Origin: Shinella daejeonensis
GTDB taxonomy: Bacteria > Pseudomonadota > Alphaproteobacteria > Rhizobiales > Rhizobiaceae
Length of the DNA: 64,000 bases
NCBI RefSeq assembly: GCF_024281235.1
Contig: NZ_JAHWXY010000011.1
Span: forward strand, 57,285 to 121,284
Direction: 5' to 3'
The position numbers and the translations under genes were made by a program. Positions 1 through 9,127 of this stretch are shown here, one piece after another (the first letter of the stretch is position 1; each line of letters begins with the position of its first letter). The notes under the pieces were generated by a model, which was not told the DNA's origin, made no database searches, and saw only the letters and a program-made list of their open reading frames with translations.

Positions 1-1305
1 CGGTCCGAGAAAGGGTTTCAGCGCCACGGCGAAGGCGACGGCGATCATCAGTCCGTTGCCGACCACCGCCGCCGCCGTGAAGGCGAGCGCCCGCAGGCTG
101 CCGCCGGAAAGGGCGGCATAGACCTCCTCCTTGGCGAGAAAGCCGAAGAACGGCGGCAGGCCGCTCATGGAAAGGGCCGCCAGCACGGCGGCCGCGAAGG
201 TGACGGGCATGGCGCGGCGCAAGCCCGCCAGTCGCGTCACGTCGCGGCTGCCCGCCTCATGGTCGAGAATGCCGGCCACCATGAAGAGCGCGCCCTTGAA
301 CAGCGAATGGGCGACGAGATAGAGCGCGGCGGCGGCCAGGGCCTTTTCGGTGCCGAAGCCGGTCAGCAGCACGAGAAGGCCGAGCGAGGCGACCGTCGTA
401 TAGGCGAGCATCAGCTTGAGATCGGTCTGGCGGATCGCCAGAACGCCGCCGACCAGCAGGGTGAGGCCGCCTAAGGCCGGCAGGACGGTTTCCCAGGCGG
501 GCGTACCGCCCAGCACCGGATTGAGCCGCATCAGGAGGTAGACGCCGGCCTTCACCATGGTCGCCGAATGCAGATAGGCGGAAACCGGCGTGGGCGCCTC
601 CATGGCGTTGGGCAGCCAGAAATGGAAGGGGAATTGCGCCGACTTGGTGAAGGCCCCGCCGAGAATGAGGAAGAAGATGGCAAGATAGAACGGGCTTGCC
701 CGCACCTCTTCGCCATAGGAAAGCAGCAGCGAAAGCTGGGTGACGTCCGTCACGTTCCACAGGATCAGCAGGCCGGCGAGCAGGAACAGCCCGCCGCCGC
801 TCGTCACCACCAGCGCCTGAAGCGCGGCCCGTCGCGCCGCTTCGCGCTCATGGTCGAAGCCGATCAGCAGGAAGGAGGCAATCGACGTCAGCTCCCAGAA
901 CACGAAGAGCATCAGGAAGCTGTCGGAGGCGACGAGGCCGAGCATCGCCCCCATGAAGATGAGGATGAAGGAGAAGAAGCGGCCCTGATGCGGATGCCCC
1001 TTCAGATATCCCCCGGCATAAAGAACGATCAGCGTGCCGATGCCCGAGATCAGCGACAGGAAGGCGAGCGACAGGCCGTCGATCAGCCAGGAGAAGCTGA
1101 CATTATAGGCAGGCACCCAGGCATAGCCGCCGGTGACGACCTCGCCACGGGCGATTTCCGCGTTGAAACCGAGAAAATGCAGGAAGATCCCGAAAGGGAC
1201 CAGCGCCAGCGGCCAGGCGGCGTTATGGCCGAGACGGCGCGTCAGCGCCGGCGCGACGAGCGCTCCCAGAAACGGCAGGCAGAAAACGAGAAAGGTCGAC
1301 ATCAT
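1..1305 (-). CDS. mnhA: Mrp/Mnh-type monovalent cation/H+ antiporter subunit A, N-terminal part (runs off the left edge)
   Basis: This gene is open to the window edge, so only the first 435 codons are visible. The protein is almost entirely hydrophobic and polytopic. It carries the proton-translocating core shared by MrpA and complex I subunit NuoL, including a FWELTS motif in one helix, a [12 protein letters not shown] loop and an [18 protein letters not shown] stretch containing a Lys expected in the ion path. MrpA is the largest subunit of a multi-subunit Na+(K+)/H+ antiporter in the inner membrane and is normally first in its operon, which fits the remaining genes lying to the left. Two ATGs are adjacent at the start (1305 and 1302). 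NuoL or a hydrogenase-4-like subunit is the alternative, but the loop sequences fit MrpA/PhaA better. Confidence 0.82.
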   Translation of the reverse strand, partial: MMSTFLVFCLPFLGALVAPALTRRLGHNAAWPLALVPFGIFLHFLGFNAEIARGEVVTGGYAWVPAYNVSFSWLIDGLSLAFLSLISGIGTLIVLYAGGYLKGHPHQGRFFSFILIFMGAMLGLVASDSFLMLFVFWELTSIASFLLIGFDHEREAARRAALQALVVTSGGGLFLLAGLLILWNVTDVTQLSLLLSYGEEVRASPFYLAIFFLILGGAFTKSAQFPFHFWLPNAMEAPTPVSAYLHSATMVKAGVYLLMRLNPVLGGTPAWETVLPALGGLTLLVGGVLAIRQTDLKLMLAYTTVASLGLLVLLTGFGTEKALAAAALYLVAHSLFKGALFMVAGILDHEAGSRDVTRLAGLRRAMPVTFAAAVLAALSMSGLPPFFGFLAKEEVYAALSGGSLRALAFTAAAVVGNGLMIAVAFAVALKPFLGP

Positions 1306-1669
1306 CCCGCCCTGGCCTCCCTGTTCCGCCACATGCCGTTTGCCTCGCGCCCCGGTCTCTCCGGCGATTCGCGCGCCGCCCACGATTCCTGAACGATTTC
1401 AGTGGACTTTTCTACGGTGCCGCGACCGAAACCGCCACCACAAAAGCCGCCACTTCGGCGGTTTTCCCCTTCCGGCGACCGGGAAGCCTGCCGATAGCGG
1501 GACACCGCCTCCCGACAGCCGCAAGGGAAGCACCGTTTCCGTCGTCACGCCCCGGCCGGCGATTGCCACGCCGCCCTTCGCACCCTATCTAGAGTCATTC
1601 CCGCAAAAGGGCGCAGCGGCTTTGCGTCCGGAATTGCGGAAATGCCCTGAGGGCCGACAGGAGGATGTC
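1306..1669. other. Intergenic region between the divergent mnhA and msrB genes
   Basis: No gene is supported in these 364 bases. They hold a short hairpin at 1446-1461 (CCGCC paired with GGCGG, followed by TTTT) and a degenerate copy of the palindromic repeat family at 1589-1640. The promoters of both flanking genes must lie here, but I do not see a convincing -35/-10 pair. Confidence 0.6.
1589..1640 (+). repeat. Degenerate copy of the palindromic intergenic repeat (family A)
   Basis: The block begins CTAGAGTCATTCC, continues with a GCAAAAG segment and contains the hallmark TTTGCGTCCGGAATTGCGG. It is recognisably the same element as the copies at 11459 and 22706 but has several substitutions and lacks the second half. 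It lies 30 bases upstream of msrB. Confidence 0.6.
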
Positions 1670-2077
1670 ATGAGCGATACGACGACATTGAAGGTCGACA
1701 AGACCCAGGAAGAATGGCGGCAGATCCTGACGCCCGAGCAATTCCGCATCACGCGCGAGCACGGCACGGAGCGGGCCTTTTCCAGCCCCGACTTCGACAG
1801 TTCGAAAAAGGGCGCCTATCGTTGCGTCTGTTGCGGCCGGCCGCTCTATCGCTCGGAAGCGAAATTCGATTCCGGCACGGGCTGGCCAAGCTTCGTGCGG
1901 CCGATCGAGCCCGGCGCGGTCACCGAGCATGTCGACCGTTCCTACGGCATGACGCGCACCGAAATCCGCTGCGCCGATTGCGACGCCCATCTCGGCCATG
2001 TCTTTCCCGACGGCCCGCCGCCGACCGGCCTGCGCTACTGCATGAACGGCGTGGCGCTCACCTTCGACGCGGACTGA
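1670..2077 (+). CDS. msrB: Peptide-methionine (R)-S-oxide reductase MsrB
   Basis: The protein has 135 residues, the usual length of a single-domain MsrB. It reduces methionine-R-sulfoxide in proteins back to methionine, using thioredoxin, and acts in the cytoplasm. Two CxxC pairs (CVCC near residue 51 and CADC near residue 98) form the structural zinc site. The catalytic cysteine is in RYCMN near residue 124, and the GTGWPSF and [10 protein letters not shown] motifs are intact. The start is the ATG preceded by AGGAGG; the reading frame is open much further upstream, but those starts have no ribosome-binding site. The gene stands alone with a repeat element directly after it. Confidence 0.95.
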   Translation: MSDTTTLKVDKTQEEWRQILTPEQFRITREHGTERAFSSPDFDSSKKGAYRCVCCGRPLYRSEAKFDSGTGWPSFVRPIEPGAVTEHVDRSYGMTRTEIRCADCDAHLGHVFPDGPPPTGLRYCMNGVALTFDAD

Positions 2078-2099
2078 CACGCGCACGGGAGCGTCCCCG

Positions 2100-2203
2100 G
2101 AGCGGTTCCGGTTTTCACGGAATGGATAGGACCGCTCTATCTTTTCGTTCTCGCCGCATTTCCGGACGCAAAACCGTTTCACACTCTTGCCGGAAATGCT
2201 CTA
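2100..2203 (-). repeat. Palindromic intergenic repeat, family A, full copy
   Basis: This is a full-length copy of about 104 bp. Its left half has two AGCGGTTCC-like and GACCGCTCT arms that pair with each other. Its right half has TTTCCGGACGCAAAACCG followed by TTTCACACTCTTGCCGG and AAATGCTCTA. It fills the gap between the convergent msrB and hemolysin-III genes. Its last bases, CTA at 2201-2203, are the stop codon (TAG) of the minus-strand neighbour. Confidence 0.85.
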
Positions 2204-2866
2204 AAGATTCGGCCCGCCCGCCACGATGCTCGCCAGCACCGCCGAGTAATGCGTGGCGGCGGCGGCGACGACGAAGCCGTGCCAGATCGCGTTCTGGAAG
2301 CGCAGCCGCTCCCAGACATGGAAGACGACACCGACCGAATAGAGCACGCCGCCCGCAAGGATCAGCAGCATGGTGATGGCCGGAAGCCTGCTTGCAAGCG
2401 GCTCGGCCGCCAGCACGCCGCTCCAGCCCATGAGCAGATAGAGCAGGATCGCCAGCCGGTCGAAACGTCCCGGCAGCAGGAATTTCAGCGCGGCGCCGGC
2501 GATCGCGGCGACCCAGATGGCGACCAGCATGAAGGCCAGCACCGGCTCGTCGACGCCGCGTTGCAGGAAGGGCGTATAGGTGGCGGCGATCAGCACGAAG
2601 ATCGACGCATGGTCGAAACGCCGCAGCCGCCATTTGACCGCCGAGACGGGCCAGACATTATAGGCGCAGGAAATGCCCAGCGCGAGCACCAGGCCGGCAC
2701 CATAGACGGAAACCGCGGCCAGCACACCGCCCGACGACCAGACGGCGGCGCAAGCGACGAGCGCGACCGCGCCCGCAAGCGCTAGCACGACGCCGACGCC
2801 GTGGACGATACCGTCGGCGATCAGTTCGCTACGGTCGTAGTTCCATGCAAAGCTCTCGCCTGCCAT
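2201..2866 (-). CDS. Hemolysin III / YqfA family membrane protein
   Basis: The protein has 221 residues with about seven predicted membrane helices, the size and layout of the HlyIII (PAQR-like) family. Family landmarks are visible: a charged N-terminus followed by ELIADGIVHGVG, a DHASIFVLIAATYTPF segment in the middle, and FHVWERLRFQNAIWHGFVV with conserved histidines near the C-terminus. The family is related to adiponectin-receptor hydrolases; the cellular role in Gram-negative bacteria is not settled, and 'hemolysin' is a historical name. The ATG at 2866 was chosen because upstream in-frame codons extend into Arg/Gly-rich low-quality sequence. The stop codon is provided by the adjoining repeat element. 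Confidence 0.88.
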   Translation of the reverse strand: MAGESFAWNYDRSELIADGIVHGVGVVLALAGAVALVACAAVWSSGGVLAAVSVYGAGLVLALGISCAYNVWPVSAVKWRLRRFDHASIFVLIAATYTPFLQRGVDEPVLAFMLVAIWVAAIAGAALKFLLPGRFDRLAILLYLLMGWSGVLAAEPLASRLPAITMLLILAGGVLYSVGVVFHVWERLRFQNAIWHGFVVAAAATHYSAVLASIVAGGPNL

Positions 2867-2961
2867 GGGGCCGGTCTTCCTTTCGCAAGCCCCATGGTGC
2901 CGCGTCCGGCCGGCGACGGCAAGGCCGACGCGGGCGAAAAGACATGAAACCGGCCCGCCGC

Positions 2962-3285
2962 TCAGAGGCTGGCGATACATTCCTCGCAAAGGGCGGCGTG
3001 CGGCACGGCCTCCAGGCGGGCGGCGGAAATCGGCTTGCCGCATTTGGCGCAGATGCCGAAGGTGCCGGCGGCGACGCGGTCCAGCGCCGCCTCGATCGCC
3101 TCCAGTTCCTTCAGGCCGGTGTGGCCGAATTCCTCCAGGACCTCGTCGTTTTCCCGCTCAATGGCGCGATCGGCGCTGTCCGCGCTCTTCAGCGTGTCGA
3201 GATCCGTGTCGATCCTGTTCAGCCGCCGGTAAAGCTCGCGCTTGCGGGCGAGAAGGATATCCCTGTAATGCGCCTGGTCGATCAT
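2962..3285 (-). CDS. DksA/TraR-type C4 zinc-finger protein
   Basis: The 107-residue product starts with a charged helical segment, probably a coiled coil, containing RDILLARKRELYRRLNRI and a run of acidic residues. It ends with a C4 zinc finger, CAKC and CEEC spaced by about 20 residues. Such proteins bind the secondary channel of RNA polymerase and modulate initiation, often with ppGpp. Whether this short member has DksA activity cannot be read from sequence. The start at 3285 is preceded by AAAGGAGG eight bases upstream; the in-frame TTG ten codons earlier would overlap that site and is unlikely. Confidence 0.85.
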   Translation of the reverse strand: MIDQAHYRDILLARKRELYRRLNRIDTDLDTLKSADSADRAIERENDEVLEEFGHTGLKELEAIEAALDRVAAGTFGICAKCGKPISAARLEAVPHAALCEECIASL

Positions 3286-3397
3286 GGCCGCAGCCTCCTT
3301 TCCTCTCTCCTTCAATATAGGATCATCCGGAAGGAAAACGACAGCCGCCCCGCCGGGCCGGCCGGAAGGTCACGCCCTTCGCTTGGACAGGGACCGA

Positions 3398-3808
3398 TCA
3401 GTCGTAGAGATAATGCGCCGCCCATTCCCGGTGCGGCACCCGGTCGCCGATCCGGAACTTGAAGCCCGTCACCGAGAGCCGGTCCTGCGCCGCCTCGCAG
3501 CGGTAGGACAGGCGATACCATTCGCCCTTGCTGCGGAACACCGCTCCCTTGGTCTTCAGCATCGTGCCGTCGATCTTGGGATCGCCGAACGTGTAGGCGA
3601 TCACCTTGTCCGGCCGAAAGCCCTTTTTCGCCCGGCTGATGCGTTCCATCGCCTCGATATCGCAGCGCTGCTCCAGCCGCTCCTCGGGCGTCAGCTTCAT
3701 CAACTGGTTGCGCACGCGCGTGTCGATGGCCTGGGCGGGTCCCGCCGCAAACGGCAGCATGACGAGCGCGCCGAGGACAAGGCGCGTGATCGTGGGGTGA
3801 ACTCGCAA
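3398..3808 (-). CDS. DUF930 family secreted protein
   Basis: The 136-residue protein opens with a signal peptide (hydrophobic core LVLGALVMLPFAAG ending in AQA) and continues with the DUF930 landmark LTPEERLEQRCDIEAMERI. It has two cysteines in the mature part that could form a disulfide. DUF930 proteins are found in Rhizobiales and have no known function; export to the periplasm is inferred from the signal peptide. I place the start at TTG 3808 because AGAGGAGG sits seven bases upstream. A GTG at 3838 is possible but would put ten charged residues ahead of the signal peptide. Confidence 0.8.
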   Translation of the reverse strand: MRVHPTITRLVLGALVMLPFAAGPAQAIDTRVRNQLMKLTPEERLEQRCDIEAMERISRAKKGFRPDKVIAYTFGDPKIDGTMLKTKGAVFRSKGEWYRLSYRCEAAQDRLSVTGFKFRIGDRVPHREWAAHYLYD

Positions 3809-4069
3809 GGTTTCGCCTCCTCTTCTGGTCGTCGTCACGACGTCTCAATTCGGGATCGGCCGGCAATATCGCCATTTTCCGACCTGTGACAACCCACCTG
3901 CGGTTTCAAGCCGGGGACCGCCGCCCCTTCCCGGCGGTGCGCCGGCCGGCCGTATCGCCCTTGCCTTTCGGCTTGATGCCGGCGGCCGGGCTCTCTATCT
4001 CTGTCTGTCAACAGTGTCGCGGCCGTCTTTTCCGCCGCAGTCCCCCGACCGATTTTCCGGAGTGAGCCC

Positions 4070-6163
4070 TTGTCCGTTTTCCAGAACCTTCCCGCTGCCC
4101 CCGTCGCCCCCCGGAAACCGGTCACGGACACGCACCACGGCATCGCCCGCACCGACGACTACGCCTGGATGCGCGACGACAACTGGCAGGCGATGTTCAA
4201 GGATCCATCGATCCTCAAGGCGGACATCCGCGCCCATCTGGACGCCGAAAACGCCTATATGACCGCCGCCATGGCGGATACCGAGGCCTTGCAGAAGCAG
4301 CTCTTTTCCGAGATGCGCGGCCGCATCAAGGAGGACGACAGCTCGGTGCCGATGAAGGACGGCCCCCATGCCTATGGCACCGCCTTCGTGACCGGCGGCG
4401 AGCAGCCGCGCTATTTTCGCGAGCCCCGCGAGGGCGGCGAGCGGACGATCCTGCTCGACGGCGACAAGGAGGCCGCCGGCAAGGGCTATTTCCGCCTCGC
4501 CGGCCTCGATCACTCCAGCGACCATTCGCTCGGCATCTGGGGATATGACGACAAGGGATCGGAATATTTCACGCTGAAGGTCCGCGACCTCTCGACGGGA
4601 GAGGACCGCGCCGAGACCATCGCCAACACCGGCGGCGGCGGAGTCTGGGCGCCGGACGCCGGGAGCTTCTTCTACACCGCGCTCGACGAGAACCACCGCC
4701 CCTCGAAGGTCTTCCACCATACGCTCGGCGAGCCGCAGGAAATGGACCGGCTGGTCTATGAGGAAAAGGATCCGGGCTTCTTCGTCTCCGTCGGCGGCTC
4801 GCTGATCGACGATTTCATCTATATCGACATCCATGACCACGAGACGAGCGAATACCGCCTGATCGCCACCGCCGATCTTTCCGCCGATCCGGTCATCGTC
4901 GCACCGCGCCATGCCGGCCTCGAATATTCGATGACGGAAGGCGGCGACGTCTTCTACATCCTGACCAACGCCGACGGGGCCAAGGACTTCAAGATCATGG
5001 AAGCGCCGGTGGCGACGCCGGAGCGCGAGAGCTGGACGGAGGTCGTGCCGCATCGCCCCGGCACGCTGATCCTCAGCCATATGGCCTTTGCCCGCCATCT
5101 CGTCTGGCTGGAGCGCCACGAGGGCCTGCCGCGCATCGTCGTCCGCGACCGCGCCACCGGCGAGGAACACGCCATCGCCTTCGCCGAGGAGGCCTATTCG
5201 CTGGGACTGTCCGGCGCTGCGGAATATGACACCGACGTCATCCGCTTTTCCTATTCCTCGATGACGACGCCGTCGCAGCTCTTCGACTACGACATGGCGA
5301 CGCGCGAGCGCAGGCTGCTGAAGACGCAGGAGGTTCCCTCCGGCCACGATCCGGATGACTATATCACCCGCCGCGTCTTCGCGCCGGCCTTCGACGGCGA
5401 GACGGTCCCCGTCACCCTGCTCTACCGGAAAGACGTGGCCCTCGACGGCTCCGCCCCCTGCCTGCTCTATGGCTACGGCGCTTACGGCATCACGATCCCG
5501 GCATCCTTCAACACCAATTGCCTGTCGCTCGTCGATCGCGGCTTCATCTACGCCATCGCCCATGTCCGCGGCGGCAAGGACAAGGGCTTTGCCTGGTACG
5601 AGAACGGCAAGATGGACAAGAAGGTCAATACCTTCAAGGACTTCATCGCAGCGGCGGACTATCTGAATCAGGAAAGGTTCACCTCCTACGCGAAGATCGT
5701 CGCCGAAGGCGGATCGGCCGGCGGCATGCTGATGGGGGCGATCGCCAATATGGCGCCGGAAAAATTCGGCGGCATCATCGCCGCCGTGCCCTTCGTCGAC
5801 GTGCTCAACACGATGCTCGACGACACGCTGCCGCTGACCCCGCCGGAATGGCCGGAATGGGGCAATCCGATCGACAGCCGGGATTTCTACAACCTGATGG
5901 CCGGCTATTCGCCCTACGACAATGTCGCGGCGAAGCCCTATCCGGCCATCCTCGCGCTCTCCGGCCTCACCGATCCCCGGGTGACCTATTGGGAACCGAC
6001 GAAATGGGTGGCGAAGCTGCGGCAGAACACCACCGGCTCCGAGCCGATCCTGCTCAAGACCAATATGGACGCCGGCCACGGCGGCGCGTCCGGCCGCTTC
6101 CAGCGGCTCGAAGAGATCGCCTTCGAATATGCCTTCGCGCTCAAGGTGACGGAAAAGATGTGA
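4070..6163 (+). CDS. ptrB: Oligopeptidase B / S9 family prolyl oligopeptidase-like serine peptidase
   Basis: The product has 697 residues, the normal length of oligopeptidase B, which cleaves short peptides after basic residues in the cytoplasm. An N-terminal beta-propeller region covers about residues 1-410. It is followed by an alpha/beta-hydrolase domain with YGYGAYG, the nucleophile serine in GGSAGG (residue 549), an aspartate in LTDPRV (635) and a histidine in GHGG (670). All three catalytic residues are therefore present. The start is TTG with GGAGTGA just upstream; no in-frame ATG near the N-terminus would keep the conserved HGIARTDDYAWMRD segment. It has no operon partners. Confidence 0.93.
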   Translation: MSVFQNLPAAPVAPRKPVTDTHHGIARTDDYAWMRDDNWQAMFKDPSILKADIRAHLDAENAYMTAAMADTEALQKQLFSEMRGRIKEDDSSVPMKDGPHAYGTAFVTGGEQPRYFREPREGGERTILLDGDKEAAGKGYFRLAGLDHSSDHSLGIWGYDDKGSEYFTLKVRDLSTGEDRAETIANTGGGGVWAPDAGSFFYTALDENHRPSKVFHHTLGEPQEMDRLVYEEKDPGFFVSVGGSLIDDFIYIDIHDHETSEYRLIATADLSADPVIVAPRHAGLEYSMTEGGDVFYILTNADGAKDFKIMEAPVATPERESWTEVVPHRPGTLILSHMAFARHLVWLERHEGLPRIVVRDRATGEEHAIAFAEEAYSLGLSGAAEYDTDVIRFSYSSMTTPSQLFDYDMATRERRLLKTQEVPSGHDPDDYITRRVFAPAFDGETVPVTLLYRKDVALDGSAPCLLYGYGAYGITIPASFNTNCLSLVDRGFIYAIAHVRGGKDKGFAWYENGKMDKKVNTFKDFIAAADYLNQERFTSYAKIVAEGGSAGGMLMGAIANMAPEKFGGIIAAVPFVDVLNTMLDDTLPLTPPEWPEWGNPIDSRDFYNLMAGYSPYDNVAAKPYPAILALSGLTDPRVTYWEPTKWVAKLRQNTTGSEPILLKTNMDAGHGGASGRFQRLEEIAFEYAFALKVTEKM

Positions 6164-6257
6164 CGTCCCGCCCGCAGGGGCCGGCCGGCAGGGCCGGGCG
6201 AAAGGTTTTCTTCAGTCCCCGCTGCTAGCGTCCCCGGCGGGAGGCGGACGGAAGACC

Positions 6258-7433
6258 ATGGATATTCACCGGAACGAGCGCGAAGCCGTAATCGAGCATC
6301 GTGTGCTGCGCGACCGCGCCGCCATGGCGGCCGTGATGGACGACTGGCGGCAGCTCGATGCGCGCGCCGCCGACCCGCTCTCCTATTTCCAGAGCGCCGA
6401 CTGGTGCCACGGCTGGATCGAGGCGTTCGGGAATGCCCGCCGCCGGCCGGAAATCCACCTGCTGCGGCGGAACGGCTCGCTTATCGCCGTCTGGCCGCTG
6501 ATGCTGTCGGGGCGCGGGCTGAAGCGCCTCGAACCGCTCGGCTGGCCGCATAGCCAATATGCCAATATCCTGATCGACCCGGCGTTCGACGGGCAGGACG
6601 CCGCAAGACGGCTGCTGGCCGGCCTGACCGGTGCCCGCCACGACGTCGCCCTGCTGGAAAGCGTGCCGGAGGGATCCGCGCTCGCCCGCACGCTGGCCGG
6701 ATCGACACCGCTTGCCGGCCGCGCCAACACGGCGGCGATGCTCGACCTTTCCGTCTTCGCCTCGCCGGACGCCTATGCCGCAAGCCTCAGCAAGACGCAG
6801 CGCCGCAACAGGAACCGCCGGCGATCCGCCCTTTCGCGGCACGGCGCGCTGTCCTTCGACGTCCTCTTTCCCGGCGATCCGGCGTTTGCAGGAGCGATCG
6901 AAACCTGCGTCCGCTTCAAGCGCATCTGGCTGCGCGAAACCGGACGGCGCGGGGCCGGCCTTGCCTTCGACCGCTTCGAGCGCTTCCTCGCCCGCCTGTC
7001 CGGCGATCGCGACAGCCTCTCGGGGGCCTGTCTTTCGGTGCTGCGGGCCGGCGACAGGCTGGTCGCCGGCGAACTCGGCTTCCTGCATCACGGCCACTAC
7101 CACGCCTATCTCGGCGCCTTCGACTGGGAATTGCGCGACGCCTCACCCGGCAAGACGCAGATGGACATGACCGTCTGCTGGCTGATCGAAAAGGGCGTCG
7201 CCACCTACGACCTGCTCGCCAACCCGGCCGATTACAAGGAAAGCCGGAGCAATCGCACGCTGGCGCTCGAAACCTATGCGCTGCCTGCCAATCTCGCCGG
7301 CCGCGCCTATGCGAACCTGTGGACGGCGCGGCTGCGCCCGGGCCTGAAGCAGCTTTACGAGATCCTGCCGCACCGGCTGCGGCAACTCGCCCGGTTCGGC
7401 CAGAGCCTCGGCGTTTTTCTGGTGATCGCCTGA
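6258..7433 (+). CDS. GNAT-fold acetyltransferase of the CelD/BcsL type (Acetyltransf_6)
   Basis: The 391-residue protein matches the organisation of CelD/BcsL-like acetyltransferases, which have two GNAT-like halves. Visible landmarks are YFQSADWCHGWIEAFG near the start, KTQRRNRNRR in the middle (basic, probably CoA-phosphate binding), and DLLANPADYKESRSNRT near the end, which is typical of the family. In Agrobacterium celD belongs to cellulose synthesis, but no cellulose or polysaccharide genes are adjacent here, so the substrate is unknown. The start is the ATG at 6258 following a GGAGGCGG-type site. A short 15-bp tandem repeat follows the gene. Confidence 0.78.
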   Translation: MDIHRNEREAVIEHRVLRDRAAMAAVMDDWRQLDARAADPLSYFQSADWCHGWIEAFGNARRRPEIHLLRRNGSLIAVWPLMLSGRGLKRLEPLGWPHSQYANILIDPAFDGQDAARRLLAGLTGARHDVALLESVPEGSALARTLAGSTPLAGRANTAAMLDLSVFASPDAYAASLSKTQRRNRNRRRSALSRHGALSFDVLFPGDPAFAGAIETCVRFKRIWLRETGRRGAGLAFDRFERFLARLSGDRDSLSGACLSVLRAGDRLVAGELGFLHHGHYHAYLGAFDWELRDASPGKTQMDMTVCWLIEKGVATYDLLANPADYKESRSNRTLALETYALPANLAGRAYANLWTARLRPGLKQLYEILPHRLRQLARFGQSLGVFLVIA

Positions 7434-7438
7434 CAAGC

Positions 7439-7483
7439 CTCTCATTTTCCGGCCTTTCGTTTTCCGGCCTTTCGTTTTCCGGC
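7439..7483 (+). repeat. Three tandem copies of a 15-bp unit upstream of selO
   Basis: The unit CTTTCGTTTTCCGGC occurs exactly at 7454-7468 and 7469-7483. A variant with CTCTCATTTTCCGGC at 7439-7453 precedes them. The block lies in the 81-base gap between the CelD-like gene and selO. Confidence 0.85.
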
Positions 7484-7514
7484 CGCAAACCCTATCTGAA
7501 GGGAAAGGCACGGA

Positions 7515-9038
7515 ATGGACGGAACGATCATGAGCGGCGCGACGACAGCACAGGACAGGCCCGGCACCCTCCCCTTCGACAATAGCTACGCGCGGCTGCC
7601 GGACGCCTTTTTCACCGCCGTCGACCCGACGCCCGTCGCCGCTCCCCGTCTCATCGCCTTCAACCGGTCGCTCGCCGAAGAGCTGGGCCTTGACCCCGAA
7701 CGGCTGGAACGCCATGCCGCCGACTGGTTTTCCGGCAACCGGCTGCCGCCCGGCGCGCTGCCGCTCGCCATGGCCTATGCCGGCCACCAGTTCGGCCAGT
7801 TCGTGCCGCAGCTCGGCGACGGCCGGGCGATCCTCATCGGCGAGGTGATCGACCGCGACGGCCAGCGCCGCGATATCCAGCTGAAGGGCGCGGGCCCGAC
7901 CCCCTATTCGCGGCGCGGCGACGGGCGGGCGGCGCTCGGCCCGGTGCTGCGCGAATATATCCTCAGCGAGGCGATGCACGCGCTTCGCATTCCCTCGACC
8001 CGGGCTCTGGCGGCGGTGGCGACCGGCCAGCCGGTCTACCGCGAACGAACCCTGCCGGGGGCCGTCTTCACCCGGGTGGCGTCGAGCCATATCCGCGTCG
8101 GCACCTTCCAGTTCTTCGCCGCGCGCGGCGACCGGGAAAACCTGCGCGTGCTGGCCGATCACGCCATCGCCCGCCACTATCCCGAGGCGGCCGGACACGA
8201 ACGGCCCTATCTTGCGCTGCTCGACGCCGTGGCTGCGCGGCAGGCGGCGCTGATCGCCCGCTGGCTCGGCGTCGGTTTCATCCATGGCGTCATGAACACC
8301 GACAATATGACGATTTCGGGCGAGACGATCGATTTCGGCCCCTGCGCCTTCATGGACCGCTACGATCCGCGCACCGTCTATTCCTCCATCGACCACGGCG
8401 GGCGCTACGCCTATGGCAACCAGCCGATGATCGGCCAGTGGAACGTGGCGCGGCTGGCCGAGGCGCTGCTGCCGCTCATCGACCCCGTTGAGGACAAGGC
8501 GGTGGACCTCGCCAACGCCTCCGTCGCCCGCTACATGGATCTGTTCCAGCTCCGCTGGAAGGAAACCATCCACGCCAAGACCGGGCTTTCGGAAGCCGGC
8601 GAAGACGAATCGGATCAACAGCTTATCCGCGACCTCCTCATGCTTCTTCTCGACGGCAGCGCGGACTTCACGCTCGCCTTCCGCCGGCTTTGCGACGCGG
8701 CGGAAGATCCTGCCGCCGACGCAGCTTTCGCGGAACTGCTGCAACAGCCGGAGGCGGCCCGGCCGTGGCTTGACGCCTGGCGCGCGCGGCTCGGCCGGGA
8801 ACGGGCGACACCGGCCGAACGGGCCGCCGCCATGCGCCGCGTCAATCCTGCCTTCATTGCGCGCAACCACAAGGTCGAGGAAGCGCTTCGCGCGGCGGCC
8901 GACCATGACGACTTCTCGCTCTTCCACGCGCTCAACGATGTCCTTGCCCGTCCCTATGACGATGCACCGGGCTTTTCCGCCTATGCCGAACCGCCGAAAC
9001 CGGGCGAAGAGATCACCGCGACATTTTGCGGGACCTGA
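7515..9038 (+). CDS. selO: Protein adenylyltransferase SelO (YdiU/UPF0061 family)
   Basis: The 507-residue product is a full-length SelO, a pseudokinase-fold enzyme that binds ATP in flipped orientation and transfers AMP to Ser, Thr or Tyr of proteins, linked to redox homeostasis. Conserved stretches are easy to see: AGHQFGQFVPQLGDGRA, the lysine in QLKGAGPTPYSRRGDGRAAL, GFIHGVMNTDNMTISGETIDFGP (catalytic loop and metal-binding segment), and AFIARNHKVEEAL close to the C-terminus. Two ATGs are possible, 7515 with GGGAAAGG upstream and 7530; the first is used. A hairpin (GACCTCATC at 9037 and GATGAGGTC at 9079) overlaps the stop codon. Confidence 0.93.
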   Translation: MDGTIMSGATTAQDRPGTLPFDNSYARLPDAFFTAVDPTPVAAPRLIAFNRSLAEELGLDPERLERHAADWFSGNRLPPGALPLAMAYAGHQFGQFVPQLGDGRAILIGEVIDRDGQRRDIQLKGAGPTPYSRRGDGRAALGPVLREYILSEAMHALRIPSTRALAAVATGQPVYRERTLPGAVFTRVASSHIRVGTFQFFAARGDRENLRVLADHAIARHYPEAAGHERPYLALLDAVAARQAALIARWLGVGFIHGVMNTDNMTISGETIDFGPCAFMDRYDPRTVYSSIDHGGRYAYGNQPMIGQWNVARLAEALLPLIDPVEDKAVDLANASVARYMDLFQLRWKETIHAKTGLSEAGEDESDQQLIRDLLMLLLDGSADFTLAFRRLCDAAEDPAADAAFAELLQQPEAARPWLDAWRARLGRERATPAERAAAMRRVNPAFIARNHKVEEALRAAADHDDFSLFHALNDVLARPYDDAPGFSAYAEPPKPGEEITATFCGT

Positions 9039-9127
9039 CCTCATCCGGGGGTTGAAGGCGGCAAGCTCCGCGCTAGGTGATGAGGTCGGATGCCGGCCGT
9101 CCGGGCCGCGCGCAAGCGGAGACCGCC

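Noticed and set aside
1446..1461. A strong terminator between mnhA and msrB
   Set aside because: The stem is only five to nine pairs long and lies upstream of both divergent genes, where a terminator would have no obvious gene to serve.
3995..6079. A 694-codon open frame antisense to oligopeptidase B
   Set aside because: It is the reverse-strand shadow of ptrB, which has all catalytic residues.
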